Notes under the pieces: model-generated
Databases searched by the model: none
Told to the model about the DNA's origin: nothing
What the model saw: only the letters and a program-made list of their open reading frames with translations
NCBI GenBank assembly: GCA_003254905.1
Contig: QANU01043519.1
Coordinates: forward strand, 44,673-108,672
Reading direction: 5' to 3'
Source of the DNA: Nissolia schottii
Taxonomy: Eukaryota > Streptophyta > Magnoliopsida > Fabales > Fabaceae
Length of the DNA stretch: 64,000 nt
Translations under genes and position numbers: made by a program
Part shown: in pieces, positions 1-11,934 of the stretch
How the letters are laid out: each line of letters begins with the position of its first letter
Numbering within the stretch: the first letter of the stretch is position 1

Positions 1-58
1 AAAAAAAAATACTTCTCTTTTTATAAAGTATTCAAAATAGAAATGAATTAAGGCTCAC

Positions 59-855
59 CTGGGCAACAATGTTGAGAGATTCACCAGCATAAATGACACA
101 AGATCGCTCGAACCAACTTCCTTTGACCTTAAAGTCACAAACTTTTTCTGCAGTGTTATTAGCTAAGAACACATCTAATTTGGTCTTTAGCTGGAACAAT
201 GATGATCTCTTTACACTGAAGATCAAATCTTTCGAGTCTGAGCTTTCACCCCTGAAAACTTGCCACCGATCATATGCACTCATTAACTGCACACATAAAT
301 TTGATTCGTTTCATAAATTTTCACATTCCTTAAGATGATAGTAATTCATATAGACGAAGTTAAAACATAAAATAAAACAAGGAATTATTGATTAAAAAAG
401 ATTAATACTATAGGAGTTTTTTTTGGTAAGAAATACTCTTGAGTTTTTTTTTAATGGATACTAGAAGAATTTAATGGTTATGCAAGTCTCCTTTAATTTA
501 TTCATACCTTATAAATTTTTTTTAATTGTCATTTAATCAAAGTCTATTGCATACACAACTTTTTAGATAGTAGATGATAAGGTCAAAATTTAAGACAAAC
601 CTTCCGGCGCATGGTGACGACAGGTTTTCCGGTGGCATCAAGCAAGACACGGTGATCACGGAGGGACATGAGAGAGGCCTTTAAGGTGAAAAGTGTGCTG
701 CCATTGATATCGGTGACACTGAATTTATCAGCTAATGTTATGACCTTTCTCACAACTGCCATATCCACATTATATGGAGCACAATAATCAGGGCCGACGA
801 TACTGCCCGTCCAATTCGCGGTTCCGGAGACGGAGGGCTGCTGCCAATTTTGCAT
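59..855 (-). CDS. LOR15: LURP-one-related 15-like protein, copy A (exons 1-2, 3' part off the window)
   Basis: This is the left member of a tandem pair. Exon 1 is 855..601 and exon 2 is 286..59, both phase 0. Exon 1 starts at MQNWQQPSV and ends at ...VVTMRRK, followed by a GTTTGT donor. Exon 2 follows a TGTGCAG acceptor, opens LMSAYDRWQVFRG and closes ...GESLNIVAQ before a GTGAGC donor. Visible family blocks are YCAPY and RVLLDATGKPVVT in exon 1, then RWQVFRGESSD, VKRSSLFQLKTKLDVFL and CDFKVKGSWFERSCVIYAGE in exon 2. The third exon would lie beyond base 1. Known of the family: LOR/DUF567 proteins have a tubby-like beta-barrel, and one Arabidopsis member (LURP1) is needed for defence against an oomycete; the biochemical role is unclear. 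An in-frame ATG lies further upstream at 900, but copy B lacks that frame, so I chose the shared MQNW start. Nothing seen in the two exons breaks the gene. Confidence 0.85.
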
Positions 856-968
856 TGCTGTAGGCTGAATTTCAACAGGGGAAACTGGATGGATGATCAA
901 TTGGTATGTATGAGATTCTGTGTAATTGTGTATGTCCTCTACGTGGTTTTATACAATTGAACCCTTAT

Positions 969-985
969 CTATGTATATATTTATG
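969..985 (-). promoter_or_regulatory. TATA-like box of LOR copy A
   Basis: The minus strand reads ACATAAATATATACATAG at the position matching the copy B box, about 115 bp upstream of the ATG at 855. Confidence 0.4.
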
Positions 986-1770
986 TGTATGTGTGACATT
1001 TGCGTGTGACATTTTCAAAAATGCTATATGTACACCTAATTTCATACACTCATACATACATCATTATTAATGTACAAACTTTATTCTCACGAGTGCACAA
1101 ACATTACAAACTTGTAAATGATACTCTCAATTATACTTAATTAAGTGCACAAACATTACCTGAATTAAAACACAAACTTTATGTATATAAATACGAGGTG
1201 TACGTATGGTGTATGATTTTTAGTGTACGTGTAGCATAATTCATATATTAATGGCATGATATGATTTATGTGCGAATGTGACATTGAATATGAAATAGTC
1301 AGGGAGACCAAGTTGGCAGGGACTCTTGTAACGCGGATAAGGGATATAATGGGAAGGATGCTTATAGAAGAAGACTGCAATTGGTTGAAAGCTGCTATAT
1401 TTAACCCTATTTTGAAATACAATTATGATATGCAAATAGACGGTTTCAAAGGAACGCGCTGTAATTTATTTTAGATCAACATTTGGACCAATTCTATTAT
1501 TCAACACGATCAGGATGGCAAAGCAAACATCTTATAATTTAATTAAATGCTTAATGATAAGTATTTTATCATCTATAAAGTTAGATATTTTATAAAATTT
1601 GACTAACAAATATTTTAAGAACTTTAACAAATAATAAATTTTGATTATTATGCGTTTCTCTGTTTATGCGTTTCGCTCATTTCCCTGATTAGGGATTGGA
1701 GAGTTGTTGGTATTATATATCTTTTATTAATTTATGTATTTCTATCTTTTTAATTATGTTTTTTAAAATT

Positions 1771-3317
1771 AGGTTGGGCTAGTTTCTTTCTGTTTTTGAG
1801 CTTTTTCTATCATCAATGTTGTTAGGGCTGTGGGTTTTTGTTTTTTTTTTCCCTCTCTTATGTTTGGTTTGAAGCGAGAGCTTGATATGTGGATCTTTGT
1901 TTTCTTTGAAAAATGCAAGAAAATAAATAAGCTTATTGGTGTATGGAAAATAAATGGGTTAGTAAATTTTTTTTAATAATATTGAGTTATAAATAAAATG
2001 AGATCAAAATAATAGAGGTTAGCCGAGTCACGACGACTTGTTAACTCTAAGAAGGCGTAGGCAGGTAACTCAAGCCAAACTTAAAATTTCATATTTCTTT
2101 GCTTCACACGTGAATATTCCCCTCCCCCTAAGTCAACCTCTTGTTCATTAATTTATTTGTTATTAAAAAGAAGTAGTTTGAAATGCCTTAAATAATAAAA
2201 GTGTTAGCTAAGCTGCGGCGACTTGTCAACTCTACTTTTAGAGTGTTTTAGTTGTGGCAATTTCATGTTCCAAAGGTTAAAAAAAACTATAAAAAAATAA
2301 AATAAAAAATTAATTATAATCAACACACAAACATTTTTTAAAAAGAACTACGTGATTTTGAGTTTCTCATTGCAATAGAGGATACGGAGGAGCATAAGTC
2401 GAGTTAAAATAATTTTTTTATAATTTTTGTTTCACTTGTAAATAATTTTTTTTTTAAAAAATTATTATTTATTTGTTGGTCTTGTAAAAAAATTTTTTTT
2501 GAACCTGCTTTAATAATAAAAAAATTAATTGAACTGTGACGGCTTGTTAAATTCGCTCTTTTAGAGTATATGAGCTGAGACGACTTGATACTCTAAAATT
2601 CTATAAAAACAATTCCCCACTTTAGAGCTGATAGAATAGTGAGGGTACACGTCGCGATTTATACGTAATGTCTACTTTATTGATACCGGAACAATACCTG
2701 GAATCTTCATTTTAGAGGATCTCAACTTAAATAGGGGGTGTATCAGAAAAAGAGAAGATACGAGATTTGGTAATAAGGGCTGTATGTGTTTTTTTGATTC
2801 AAGAGGTGTATAATGGGTGCAACACGTTAACGAGAATGAACCTCCCAAAAGAAACTGGCTTACTACTTTGAATGGGGAATTGTTTAACTTGAAGGTACGT
2901 AATTTAAAAGGAAATAGTTTGTATTTGTTCCTTGTTTTATGATTCTGAATTACCAAAAAAAATAAAAGGTATAACTAGTTACTATAATTTACTGAGAAGT
3001 AATAAAACATACAATATTCCAACCTTACAAATAAAAATATATATGAGCAGCTAGAAAATTTGTTCACTCTGTCACACTTTTTGTCTAGTTCATATACGCA
3101 TTGTGAAGAAATTGAAGGAACCAAAGTTTCTATATAAACAAAAGTAAGATCATTAATCAATTCAGAGCAAACATTGTAAACATCAAATTGATCTATGTAG
3201 TAGACAACATCAATCTTGTTTCCAATGTGACTTAAGTTCCTCCATCAGATTAAGGCAATGTAAGCCACTTTTGATGGTTTTAAAACTTAAAAGAAAAAAT
3301 TGATTGATGCTGATATT
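1771..3317. other. Intergenic DNA between the LOR copies, with a diverged short repeat
   Basis: I see no gene. A loose motif, agctg-x-gGACTTGttaACTCTa with a following TTTAGAGT, recurs four times (about 2018-2057, 2203-2250, 2530-2567 and 2570-2602). Homopolymer runs are common at 2280-2520. At 2690-2950 base composition is less skewed, but no reading frame there resembles a known family. Confidence 0.4.
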
Positions 3318-4838
3318 TTATTCTTGTTTACTGTCTTGGTTAATTTCGTCAAGGATCAGAATTAGCGCAACAACGAAAGCATAGTCAACGTTGGGATACA
3401 CTGTGACCATGAAGTTGTCTTTCCCAAATGCAATGCTTTGAACAGTGTGCTTCTTATGCATCTGCAGTACAAATAATTTTGCAATTTCAAGATTAGAGTT
3501 AGTTTGACGATGGAAAATGTTGCATTTTTAACAATAATCAATTCAATTGATAACTACATTATCCCTCCCTTTCAAAATAACAGTTTATATGTTATGGAGT
3601 AACAAATCATGCTATATGTATCCTTTTCAAGTATTAAGTGAGAGAGATAACTATTTTTTTTTTGTTTTTGTAGTAACGAGATTTAACTAAACAAAAGTGT
3701 AAAAATTGATTGTAATAAAAAATAGATGAATGGACAAAATTATATATTTCTAGACGATAGTGTAAAATATGTTATTGAAAGTAATAAAAAATTATTCGAA
3801 TGGACAAAATTATCTTTATTTAAAAGAAAATATATTTTAATAATGCATTTAATAACAACAATAAAATTGAAGACATCATTGTCAATATCAATTAATGCTT
3901 TCTTGAATTTGAGTTAGATTAATATTTTGAAACCTTAATTTCATCAAATTTGGACAATTATTTTGAAAGAGAAAAAAAAATACTTCTCTTTTTATAAAGT
4001 ATTCAAAATAGAAATGAATTAAGGCTCACCTGGGCAACAATGTTGAGAGATTCACCAGCATAAATGACACAAGATCGCTCGAACCAACTTCCTTTGACCT
4101 TAAAGTCACAAACTTTTTCTGCAGTGTTATTAGCTAAGAACACATCTAATTTGGTCTTTAGCTGGAACAATGATGATCTCTTTACACTGAAGATCAAATC
4201 TTTCGAGTCTGAGCTTTCACCCCTGAAAACTTGCCACCGATCATGTGCAGTCATTACCTGCATACATAAATTTGATTCGTTTCATAAATTTTCATTCCTT
4301 AAGATGATAGTAATTCATATATACCAAGCTAAAACATAAAATTAAAACAAGGAATTATTGATTAAAAAAGAGTAATACTATAGGAGTTTTTTGGGTAATG
4401 AAATACTATGAGTTTAACTTTTTTTTTTTTGTAATGGATACTACAGGAGTTTAATTGTTATGCAAGTCTCCTTTAATTCATTCATACCTCATAATTTATT
4501 TTTTTTATTCTGTCATTTAATCAAAGTCTATCATATACACAACTTTTTAGATAGTGGGTGATAGGGTCAAATTTAAGACAAACCTTCCGGCGCAGGGTGA
4601 CGACAGGTTTCCCGGTGGCATCAAGCAAGACACGGTGATCATGGAGGGACATGAGAGAGGCCTTTGAGGTGAAAAGTGTTCTGCCATTGATATCGGTGAC
4701 ACTGAATTTATCAGCTAATGTGATGACCTTTCTCACAACTGCCAAATCCACATTATATGGAGCACAATAATCAGGGCCGACGATACTGCCCGTCCAATTC
4801 GATGATCCGGCGACGGAGGGCTGCTGCCAATTTTGCAT
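3318..4838 (-). CDS. LOR15: LURP-one-related 15-like protein, copy B (complete, three exons)
   Basis: Exons are 4838..4584 (85 codons), 4257..4030 (76 codons) and 3461..3318 (47 codons plus TAA), giving 208 residues, close to the roughly 217 of Arabidopsis LOR15. All introns are phase 0 with GT-AG ends: intron 1 about 326 bp, intron 2 about 568 bp. Exon 3 is too short for a simple ORF search; it reads MHKKHTVQSIAFGKDNF then VTVYPNVDYAFVVAL, the expected C-terminal strand and helix of the LURP-one/tubby-like fold. Earlier blocks are YCAPYNVDLAVVRK, RVLLDATGKPVV, RWQVFRGESSD and LKTKLDVFLANN. A TATA-like stretch lies near 4960-4973. The protein is probably soluble: no signal peptide or membrane segment is evident. 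Its sister lies 3.97 kb to the left. The defence link is family knowledge for LURP1, not shown for this gene. Confidence 0.9.
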
Positions 4839-5487
4839 TGCTGTAGGCTGAATTTCAAAAGGGCAAAACTGGATGGATGATCAATTGGGTATGTATGAAA
4901 TTCTCTGTGTAATTGTGTATGTTCTCTACGTGGTTTGATACAATTGAACCCTTATCTATCTATATATATTTATGTGTGTATCTGTGACATTTGCGTGTCA
5001 TTTTCTTACATATATTGATGACATGATATGATTTATGTGTGAATGTGACATTGAATATGAAATAGTCAGGGAGAACAAGTTGGTAGGGACTCTTGTAACG
5101 CGGATAAGGGATATAATGGGAAGGATGCTTATAGAAGAAGACTGCAATTGGTTGAAAGCTACACTTAACCCTATTTTGAAATACAATAATGATATACAAA
5201 TAGACGGTTTCAAAGGAACGCGGTGTAATTCATTTTAGATCAACATTTGGACCAATTCTATTATTCAACACGATCAGGATGGCCGACCAAACATCTTATA
5301 ATAATTTAATTAAATGCATGATAAGTATTTTATTACCTATAAAGTTAGATATTTAATAAAATTTGACTAACAAATATTTTAAGAACTTTAACAAATAATA
5401 AGTTTTGATTAGGGATTGGAGAGTTGTTGGTATTATATATTTTTTTATTAATTTATGCATTTCTATCTTTTTAATTATGTTTTTTTA
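3972..5487. repeat. Tandem segmental duplication, unit B
   Basis: This is the partner of 1-1770. Intron and upstream sequences stay as alignable as the exons, with mostly single-base differences and small homopolymer indels. That points to a fairly young duplication or to later gene conversion. Confidence 0.9.
4960..4973 (-). promoter_or_regulatory. TATA-like box of LOR copy B
   Basis: On the minus strand the stretch reads CATAAATATATATAG, about 120 bp upstream of the ATG at 4838. A start site near 4930 would give a 5' leader of roughly 90 nt. It is conserved in copy A, which supports it but does not prove it. Confidence 0.45.
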
Positions 5488-7829
5488 AATTAAAACATAA
5501 AAGACTAGCAAGGATCACTTGCCAATGGCGTGGAGAACCTTCACAGGCACTTTAGGGTAGCGACATTGAACTCTAATGATAAACATTATTATTATCTTAC
5601 TACTCATAATGGGAGTTTTTAACTATTTTTTTTTGGTCACTTTATTAATTTTTCAATAGTACTCTTTACATTACTTCTATTACTTACGTTTACGTTTTGT
5701 TATTTTGTCATTTTAGGTCTTATGTTTTTTCAGTTTTTGTCAGTTTATTTTTCAAATTCAAAAGCAGTTTATTAGTGTTGTTATTATTATTATTATATTT
5801 ATTTGACTAAATTTTACTTTTCAATTATAATTATATTTAAATACCTATTAAAATTTTATTACCCGAAAGAGGTTAATTTCCTCTCTAGATTATCATTAGT
5901 TTTTGGAGAACAACTATCATGCTTAATTATTTATTTAAAATAAAATATCTTGATGAAAAAAGAAAAAATCGTGAATATAACTTTTCCTTATTAAGGACAG
6001 GCCTAGGCCATAAAAACCAAAACCATCAAACTAACTATGAGCAAGACTTTGGTATTAAGTGTGTTCAACTTTTTTTCCCCCTAAGATTGAGCCCACTAGA
6101 AAGAAAGGAGAATGGAGAAGAAAATTGGGCCTTCTGTTTAGTATTTATGTGACTAGGTGATGTAGCATATTTTTTTTCATTGAAACTTTCATTCATTAAT
6201 AATCAAAGCTTGAACCTCACCCTCCTCTACATTCCCATCCTCCATAACCACACCCTTGACTCCTGAACACAAAACCTCATCACCCCCCAAACACCATTAC
6301 AACTACCTAACACCTCACCGTGTTTCTAATCACCTCTGAGCAAGTTCATAAAGCAAATGACACATGAAAAAATTGCTTTAAAATGAAGGAAATTGAAGGA
6401 GATGCAAACCATATGGTACTTGTTCTGTGGTTGAAATGAACGTCTTTCACGTGTTTTATATGATAAAAGAGTATCACTTAATTAAAAAAATAAAATTTTA
6501 CTGCACAACTATAAGAATGATTTGAGATTTAATTTCATTTCTCAAGGCAATGTGCCATTAGAAAATTGAGTACATACCATACCTAATTGTCGAGACTTAA
6601 CAACACTCAACATGTATTAGACAATTTTCATTAAAATCTTTTAGATAAAACTTAAAAAAGGAAAAATCCCTATATTTTAAAAAAGAAACAGTACTTCAAC
6701 TAGCACAAATTAAGACACCAACACTAAACAAACTAAACATTGATCACTGAAGTTTCATCAAAATACAATTATAAAACCCAAACCCCTAAGCTAATGTTAA
6801 CTCGTAACAACATCATTATGAATCAGACAATCAAATCAACATACTCTTCAAAATCACTCTTTCCTATTTGCATATACAGAAATAATTCATAATCAACACA
6901 ACATCATCAAGTGTATGTCCATAAAGCCTAAAGGCAAATCACTTACTTATCCTCATGTTTAAAGTGAAAGACACAAGGTCATTTCTATACCTCCACTATT
7001 TTTTTTTTCTCCATTAAATACGTCTCATCTCATTCCATGACACTAAGACAAGGTTACAAAATGAGAACCATACTACTCACTGAGATTTAACAAACACTTG
7101 GCTTACTTACGACAGCCTCGTTAAAATCTCTAAAAAAATCTAGTGAGATAAATCCCTTAAATTTTTAGGGAGAAAAGAATACATATTCGTAGCGTTAATT
7201 AAGGGAGAACAACCACATCAGCTCCATGTTGTTATGTTATCAAAGATAACAATTATCAAGTCATTTAGACATCCACACTAGGACCTTCCCGAAGTGGATA
7301 CTTTACATTACTGAGCAAATAAACACAAACAACTACAAAGCAAAAACCATTAAACGCAAAGTATCCTCCACTTAAACCATATCAAAACCGCAGCCAACAT
7401 TTGAAGTTTTCATGACGGCATCCACATTCCCTGCTAACTGGCTGCATTCTCAACATTCACGGGATTCACGATAGCCTCTGATACAAGCGTGGCTGTATCA
7501 GAAAAAGGACTAAGAGAATCCAATGTCTACTTTATATGTACAACGCACTTATCTTGAAAAATGTATATATGCCCAAAACAGAAATAGTCTACCAAGTGAC
7601 GACTTAATGAAAATATAAAATGCCAATTCCCTGACCTAATCATGTCCCTTTGGGAAAGCCATCAAGACAATGTAAAAACAAGGCAACCCCGACATAATGT
7701 AATTTCATACGAGCCACCCCTGTGATTGGAAACCACTTACTCATCCCAACTCTGCTGCTCTTGATTTACACAGCCTTCATCAACATCGGCACCATTGTTG
7801 CAACCACCAAAAATTGGCTATTTGACCAG

Positions 7830-8010
7830 TTTCTTCAATATTTGCAGCATGGTCCTCAAATACACAAAATTGTGACAAAGAAAGACAATGTTCCAAGCCT
7901 TCTTGTGTTCCTTCCTTTTGTCAGAGAGCTTATCGGAAAAGCATCCTTTAACCTTCTTTCCCCGACCCAGAAATCCTCCCAAAAATGAGTTTCCTCTCAA
8001 TCACCCACCA
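7830..8010 (-). mobile_element. LINE reverse-transcriptase tail fragment
   Basis: The minus strand reads VGD, a stop, then EETHFWEDFWVGERRLKDAFP. This matches the block just after the RT core of plant L1-type LINEs, where (V/I)GxG..T.FWeD.W.G...L...FPRLF is typical. Reading frames on both sides are broken. It is a short, old scrap unrelated in position to the LINE at 10.9-16.3 kb. The assignment rests on one motif. Confidence 0.45.
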
Positions 8011-9028
8011 CCATCCGTTTACCTTCACGGCACATAACCTTTAACCATTCATTGCCGTCTTTTGCTTCTCAAACACCTTGCCAATGGCCTCCGTTTGGTT
8101 TCAAAACCTACCTTGATACTTGTCTTCCCCTCAATTTGCATTTTGTTGCATGACATCTCTATATTTTTCCTTAGAGGACTGTAAGTTCTTAATTTATCAT
8201 GTTATCTTAGATATTTTTATAAGTTATTTTATACATCATATATTAGTAGTAAAAATTGTTACACTTTGATTGTTTTACATAGTTACAGAAGATGTAAAGT
8301 TAAAAAAAATGTAAGTGAGGAAAATAAGAGGTCAAAGTACTATAAATAGTATTAATAGAAATTAAAATAATAAACATTAAAACATGTAAGATAGAATTTA
8401 TAATTAATGGAATAAATAAGAGACTAAAGAATAATTATAATTAAAATGATTTAAAAAGTTAAAATCAGGAGAAAAAGACGCATGAATCTAAAATTAACAG
8501 AAAGATGCCACCTGACACTTCGAGTTGAAAAACTTTTATCATTATATATATAAATAATGTTACTCAAATTAGGACATTACACTGATTTGACATGAACTTT
8601 ATATAGACTCGGTTGAAATAAAAACTATTCAAATTATGATTTTCTTTTGTTTTTAAATAGGACATCTTTTATTTTTATTTTTAATTTAAAGGAGTATTTT
8701 GTGACCAATCGAAGATCTAATTTATGAATTGATGTTTTTTATATAAATATATATAGTTACTTTTAATTAAATAAATTACTTAATTTTATACCTAAAATTG
8801 TTGATTTGATTTACACTATTTGATTTTAAATCTGCTTTATTTCAATCTCATAATGATTAGGTCTTTGGTGCACCAAGTCCAACACTTACTGTGGTTGGCT
8901 ATAGATTTTGACAAGACTTCACCCATACCATTTATCCAATACGACAAAAAAAATATTTATTAACTCACTCATGTTTTTCCATAACCAATTCAACCATTCT
9001 CAACATATGCATAAAATAAATTTCAAGC

Positions 9029-9058
9029 AATAATAATAATAATAATAATAATAATAAT
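9029..9058. repeat. (AAT)n microsatellite
   Basis: About ten uninterrupted AAT units. Confidence 0.95.
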
Positions 9059-11018
9059 CTTTTCCCATGTGTAAAGTTTATTAAAGGCCTTTCTTACCAA
9101 AAATCCAACATTTTAATTTAAATAATTTAATTCACATAAACCACTTCTACGGAACGGCCGAAGCTTGGGAAAATCATTAGAACCTCTCAATGCTATCAAT
9201 AAGCCAACAAGGTCATGAGTTAGGACCAATTTAACCCAAATCACCAATATTCTCAAATTTTCAACCTAGGGTTCCAAGCAATCAAATATTAGACTTGAAT
9301 AATCAAACAACCAACTCAATCAAAACACTGAGATTTAAGTTAAGAAATTACCCTTGAAGACCAAAGAGAAGGGAAAATTCGGGTAGAGCCCTAAGGTCAC
9401 CACCAAAAGTTCCAAATGACCATTAATGGAGTTTTGTAGAGAAAAGGTATGACGGATGATGATGATGATGATGATAGAGAGGAAATAAAGTATCTGGTGG
9501 AGATGGAGTAATTTTGGGTGTTATTAATGATCTAGGGATGATTTGGGGTTAGGATTTGAGAGAGGGTAAAGAGAAGGGAGAGGGAATGAGTTTAGAGAGA
9601 GAGAGATTCAGGAAAAATGAGCCTCTTGCGCTGATAAAAATGTCCCCTGACAAAAGTCATTCAAATGACTTAGTGTGCCATTCGAATAACTTGCCATTGG
9701 AACCCAAAAATTGTGAATTTAATCAAGTCATTCAAATGAATAAGCCCTGGAAGTTAAATTTCGTCTAAAAAATGATCCCAAACTTGACAAAATAATAATA
9801 GTAATAATAATAATGAAAGCAATTTCACCGAACTAATCTTTATAGTGTAACTCAAATTTCATTGTGAATATTCATAGTATTAGACATCAATGTCAAATGA
9901 ACTATTATTATCCGTAAATGTTAACCTAAACATTAAAATTGTAAACCCTGATCCCTAAATCCTTGTTACAATACAATTTGGATTTTGATTATAGCCCTAT
10001 ATCTGCTAGATCAATAATTGGTGAAGTATCCTACAAAATATAGAGCCTGAATTTTCTAAGCATGTGTTTTAGATGAATTATTGTACCACACCTAACTAGT
10101 CTTTTATTCAATCCATTAACAGTGTGTCAATGATGAGATATTTGAATAATTGATCACAAGAAGTTAATCAGAAGTTGAAATTCTCATGCGGTCATCACAC
10201 TAAAAGACACAAGAGATCTTAACCCATAATATTAGAAACCTAAACTAAGATTATTGATGTCCCAATATTAATCAACTAATTGCACTATAGTGTATGCAGC
10301 TTTTCTATTTGTAAAATGTGGGTCACATTTTTTGTGTTCCCATGCCCGAGGTTATACTCAACTTAACCTACCACACCATCAATTAGCTTGTCCCCATCAA
10401 AACTCCATTAATTATATTTAACTATATTAAGTTGCTTGCAAATTAATTAACTATGACCAACTGTCTAAGCCAAAAGAAAGAGTGATATTAATTATATATA
10501 GCCTATGTTCTGAAAGTGATTTGTGTCCCAAGGGTGTAATTTTAGATGTTATTTTTCTTCTTTGTTGGCCTATGTTGGTTTCAAAAGTTCCTTTTATAAT
10601 AATGTTATTCAATTTTTGTTGTTGCACAAACTAAAAAGGTGCAAGTGTACGTGGGTCGGCAAATGATACATAAATAAGCTTTTATTATTATCATCATCAT
10701 TCAAAAATACTACTACCTTGTGCAAGTACCCAACACACTTGGATTTAATAAAGGTGCTATACATAGATGAGCATTGGAAACATAATTTTCAGGATCCATG
10801 CCTATCTTGAAGCTGACCAAGTTATAACACCTATTTAATTATAGATTTTGGCGACGTTACTCAAAGTTATCTTCTTATCTATATATTTATTTAAGGCTAG
10901 AGATGAGAGAGAGAGAAAACTAGAGAGAGTGCTAGGGATTTGGGTAGGGCTGGTGTGGCAAAAAGTGGACGAAGCTTCCAAACCGACAACCACGCAGCCG
11001 GCAAATTAATGGAGTCAT

Positions 11019-11240
11019 GTGGCAACCTTGTTTGTTGATAACCTCCCCAAATCCATGACAATAGATTGGTTTAAACTTCTCTTCAAGTTCTATGGCGCCG
11101 ACATGGTGGATTATGCATATTTGTCAAAGAAAACAGGGAGGACAAACAGCAACCCTTTCGCCTTTGTGAGATTTAGGAGAAGAGAAGAGGCAAAAGGGTT
11201 GCTGTTTGTCCTCCCTGTTTTCTTTGACAAATATGCATAA
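11019..11240 (+). pseudogene. LINE ORF1, RRM-like N-terminal part
   Basis: The frame reads ATLFVDNLPKSM, then WFKLLFKFYGADMVDYAYLS and FAFVRFRRREEA. These are the RNP2-like (LFVDNL) and RNP1-like (FAFVRF) strands of an RNA-recognition motif, as found at the start of ORF1 in many plant L1 elements. The in-frame first codon is GTG; the nearby ATG at 11017 is out of frame. Past REEA the sequence is no longer RRM but an inverted copy of bases 11101-11158, so the domain is cut off in its second half. Confidence 0.75.
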
Positions 11241-11250
11241 TCCACCATGT
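11101..11250. repeat. 58-bp perfect inverted duplication (hairpin) inside LINE ORF1
   Basis: Bases 11101-11158 are the exact reverse complement of 11193-11250, with a 34-bp spacer. Past one mismatch the pairing goes on for about four more bases inward. The left arm is genuine RRM coding sequence; the right arm has replaced what should follow. Confidence 0.95.
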
Positions 11251-11730
11251 GGACGAAAACGATGGTAGTACCGTCGGCAAAATCTACAAAACCGATTGCA
11301 TCCTATCAATGGGATTTGCATGATACCGAAGCAAGAATCAACAAGCAATGGTGGCTCCACCCACTGTTAGGAAACAACTGAGAAACAACATTCAGTGTTT
11401 TCTCAAGCAATGTGACGGTAGGACTTACGCGCAAGTAACAAATGAATGGAGGGCTAGGCCATAAGCTAATAGAACAGTGGATGCAGCTCAAAACGACAAC
11501 TTTGCTGAGGAATCATCGAAACGGTCAAGGGAGAAATTTGTAAGGCTAATCTCCAATGGCTCAGCAGGAGTCTGATTGGTAAAGGGCTACAACCACAGTT
11601 TGTTGACGAGATTGGCAACAAATTATCAGAGGCTGGTTTTCATCTGCAATATGTTACCTACATTGACTTGTACAAGGTCCTTATCACCTTCCCATCAAAA
11701 GAAAACTATAAATAGGCATTAAGGGAGAAG

Positions 11731-11934
11731 ATGAATGGTTTCTTAAAGTTGGTAGCAGAGGTTCAGGAATGGTCAGAAGGTGAAATAAGCAACATTCGAA
11801 GAACATGGATTGAGTTCAAGGGAGTGCCGCTACACGGTTGGTCGGAGAAGAACTTCACAAGGATGGGGGATCGCTGGGGAAAGGTAGTGCAGTGTATTGC
11901 AGAATGCAGTGACTTCCAAAGTGCTTATGTCTAG
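11731..11934 (+). pseudogene. LINE ORF1, DUF4283-like segment
   Basis: The frame contains RRTWIEFKGVPLHGWSEKNF, then RMGDRWGKVV. W(I/V)...G.PLH.W....F..(I/M)G..WG is the hallmark of the DUF4283-type region of plant retroelement ORF1 proteins. The frame closes at TAG 11932. A solo LTR interrupts the ORF about 220 bp downstream. The remaining ORF1 tail lies at about 12455-13230, including LGRNEVKQAWDLCKEMGL near 13065-13120. Confidence 0.6.

Larger units (their letters stand above)
1..1770. repeat. Tandem segmental duplication, unit A
   Basis: Bases 1-1770 match 3972-5487 over exon 1, intron 1, exon 2, both intron edges, the promoter and more than 500 bp of further upstream DNA. The register is +3971 at exon 2. 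Homology ends just after the shared stretch TTTTTAATTATG. Unit A holds about 230 bp (about 1011-1258) that are missing from unit B, so one copy gained or lost DNA after duplication. A smaller 30-40 bp difference lies near 1650. The left border is outside the window. Confidence 0.9.
5488..10896. other. Gene-poor intergenic region
   Basis: No host gene could be supported. It holds AT-rich DNA, an (AAT)n tract at 9029-9058, a (GAT)n tract near 9455-9475, a short (AAT)n-like tract near 9795-9815, and a LINE scrap at 7830-8010 listed separately. About 9100-9800 reads like decayed repeat DNA, but I could not assign a family. Confidence 0.5.

Noticed and set aside
5035-5238. Plus-strand frame shared by both LOR upstream regions, as a gene
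   Set aside because: Changes between the copies are mostly amino-acid-altering and the duplication is young; it is kept only as a low-interest finding.
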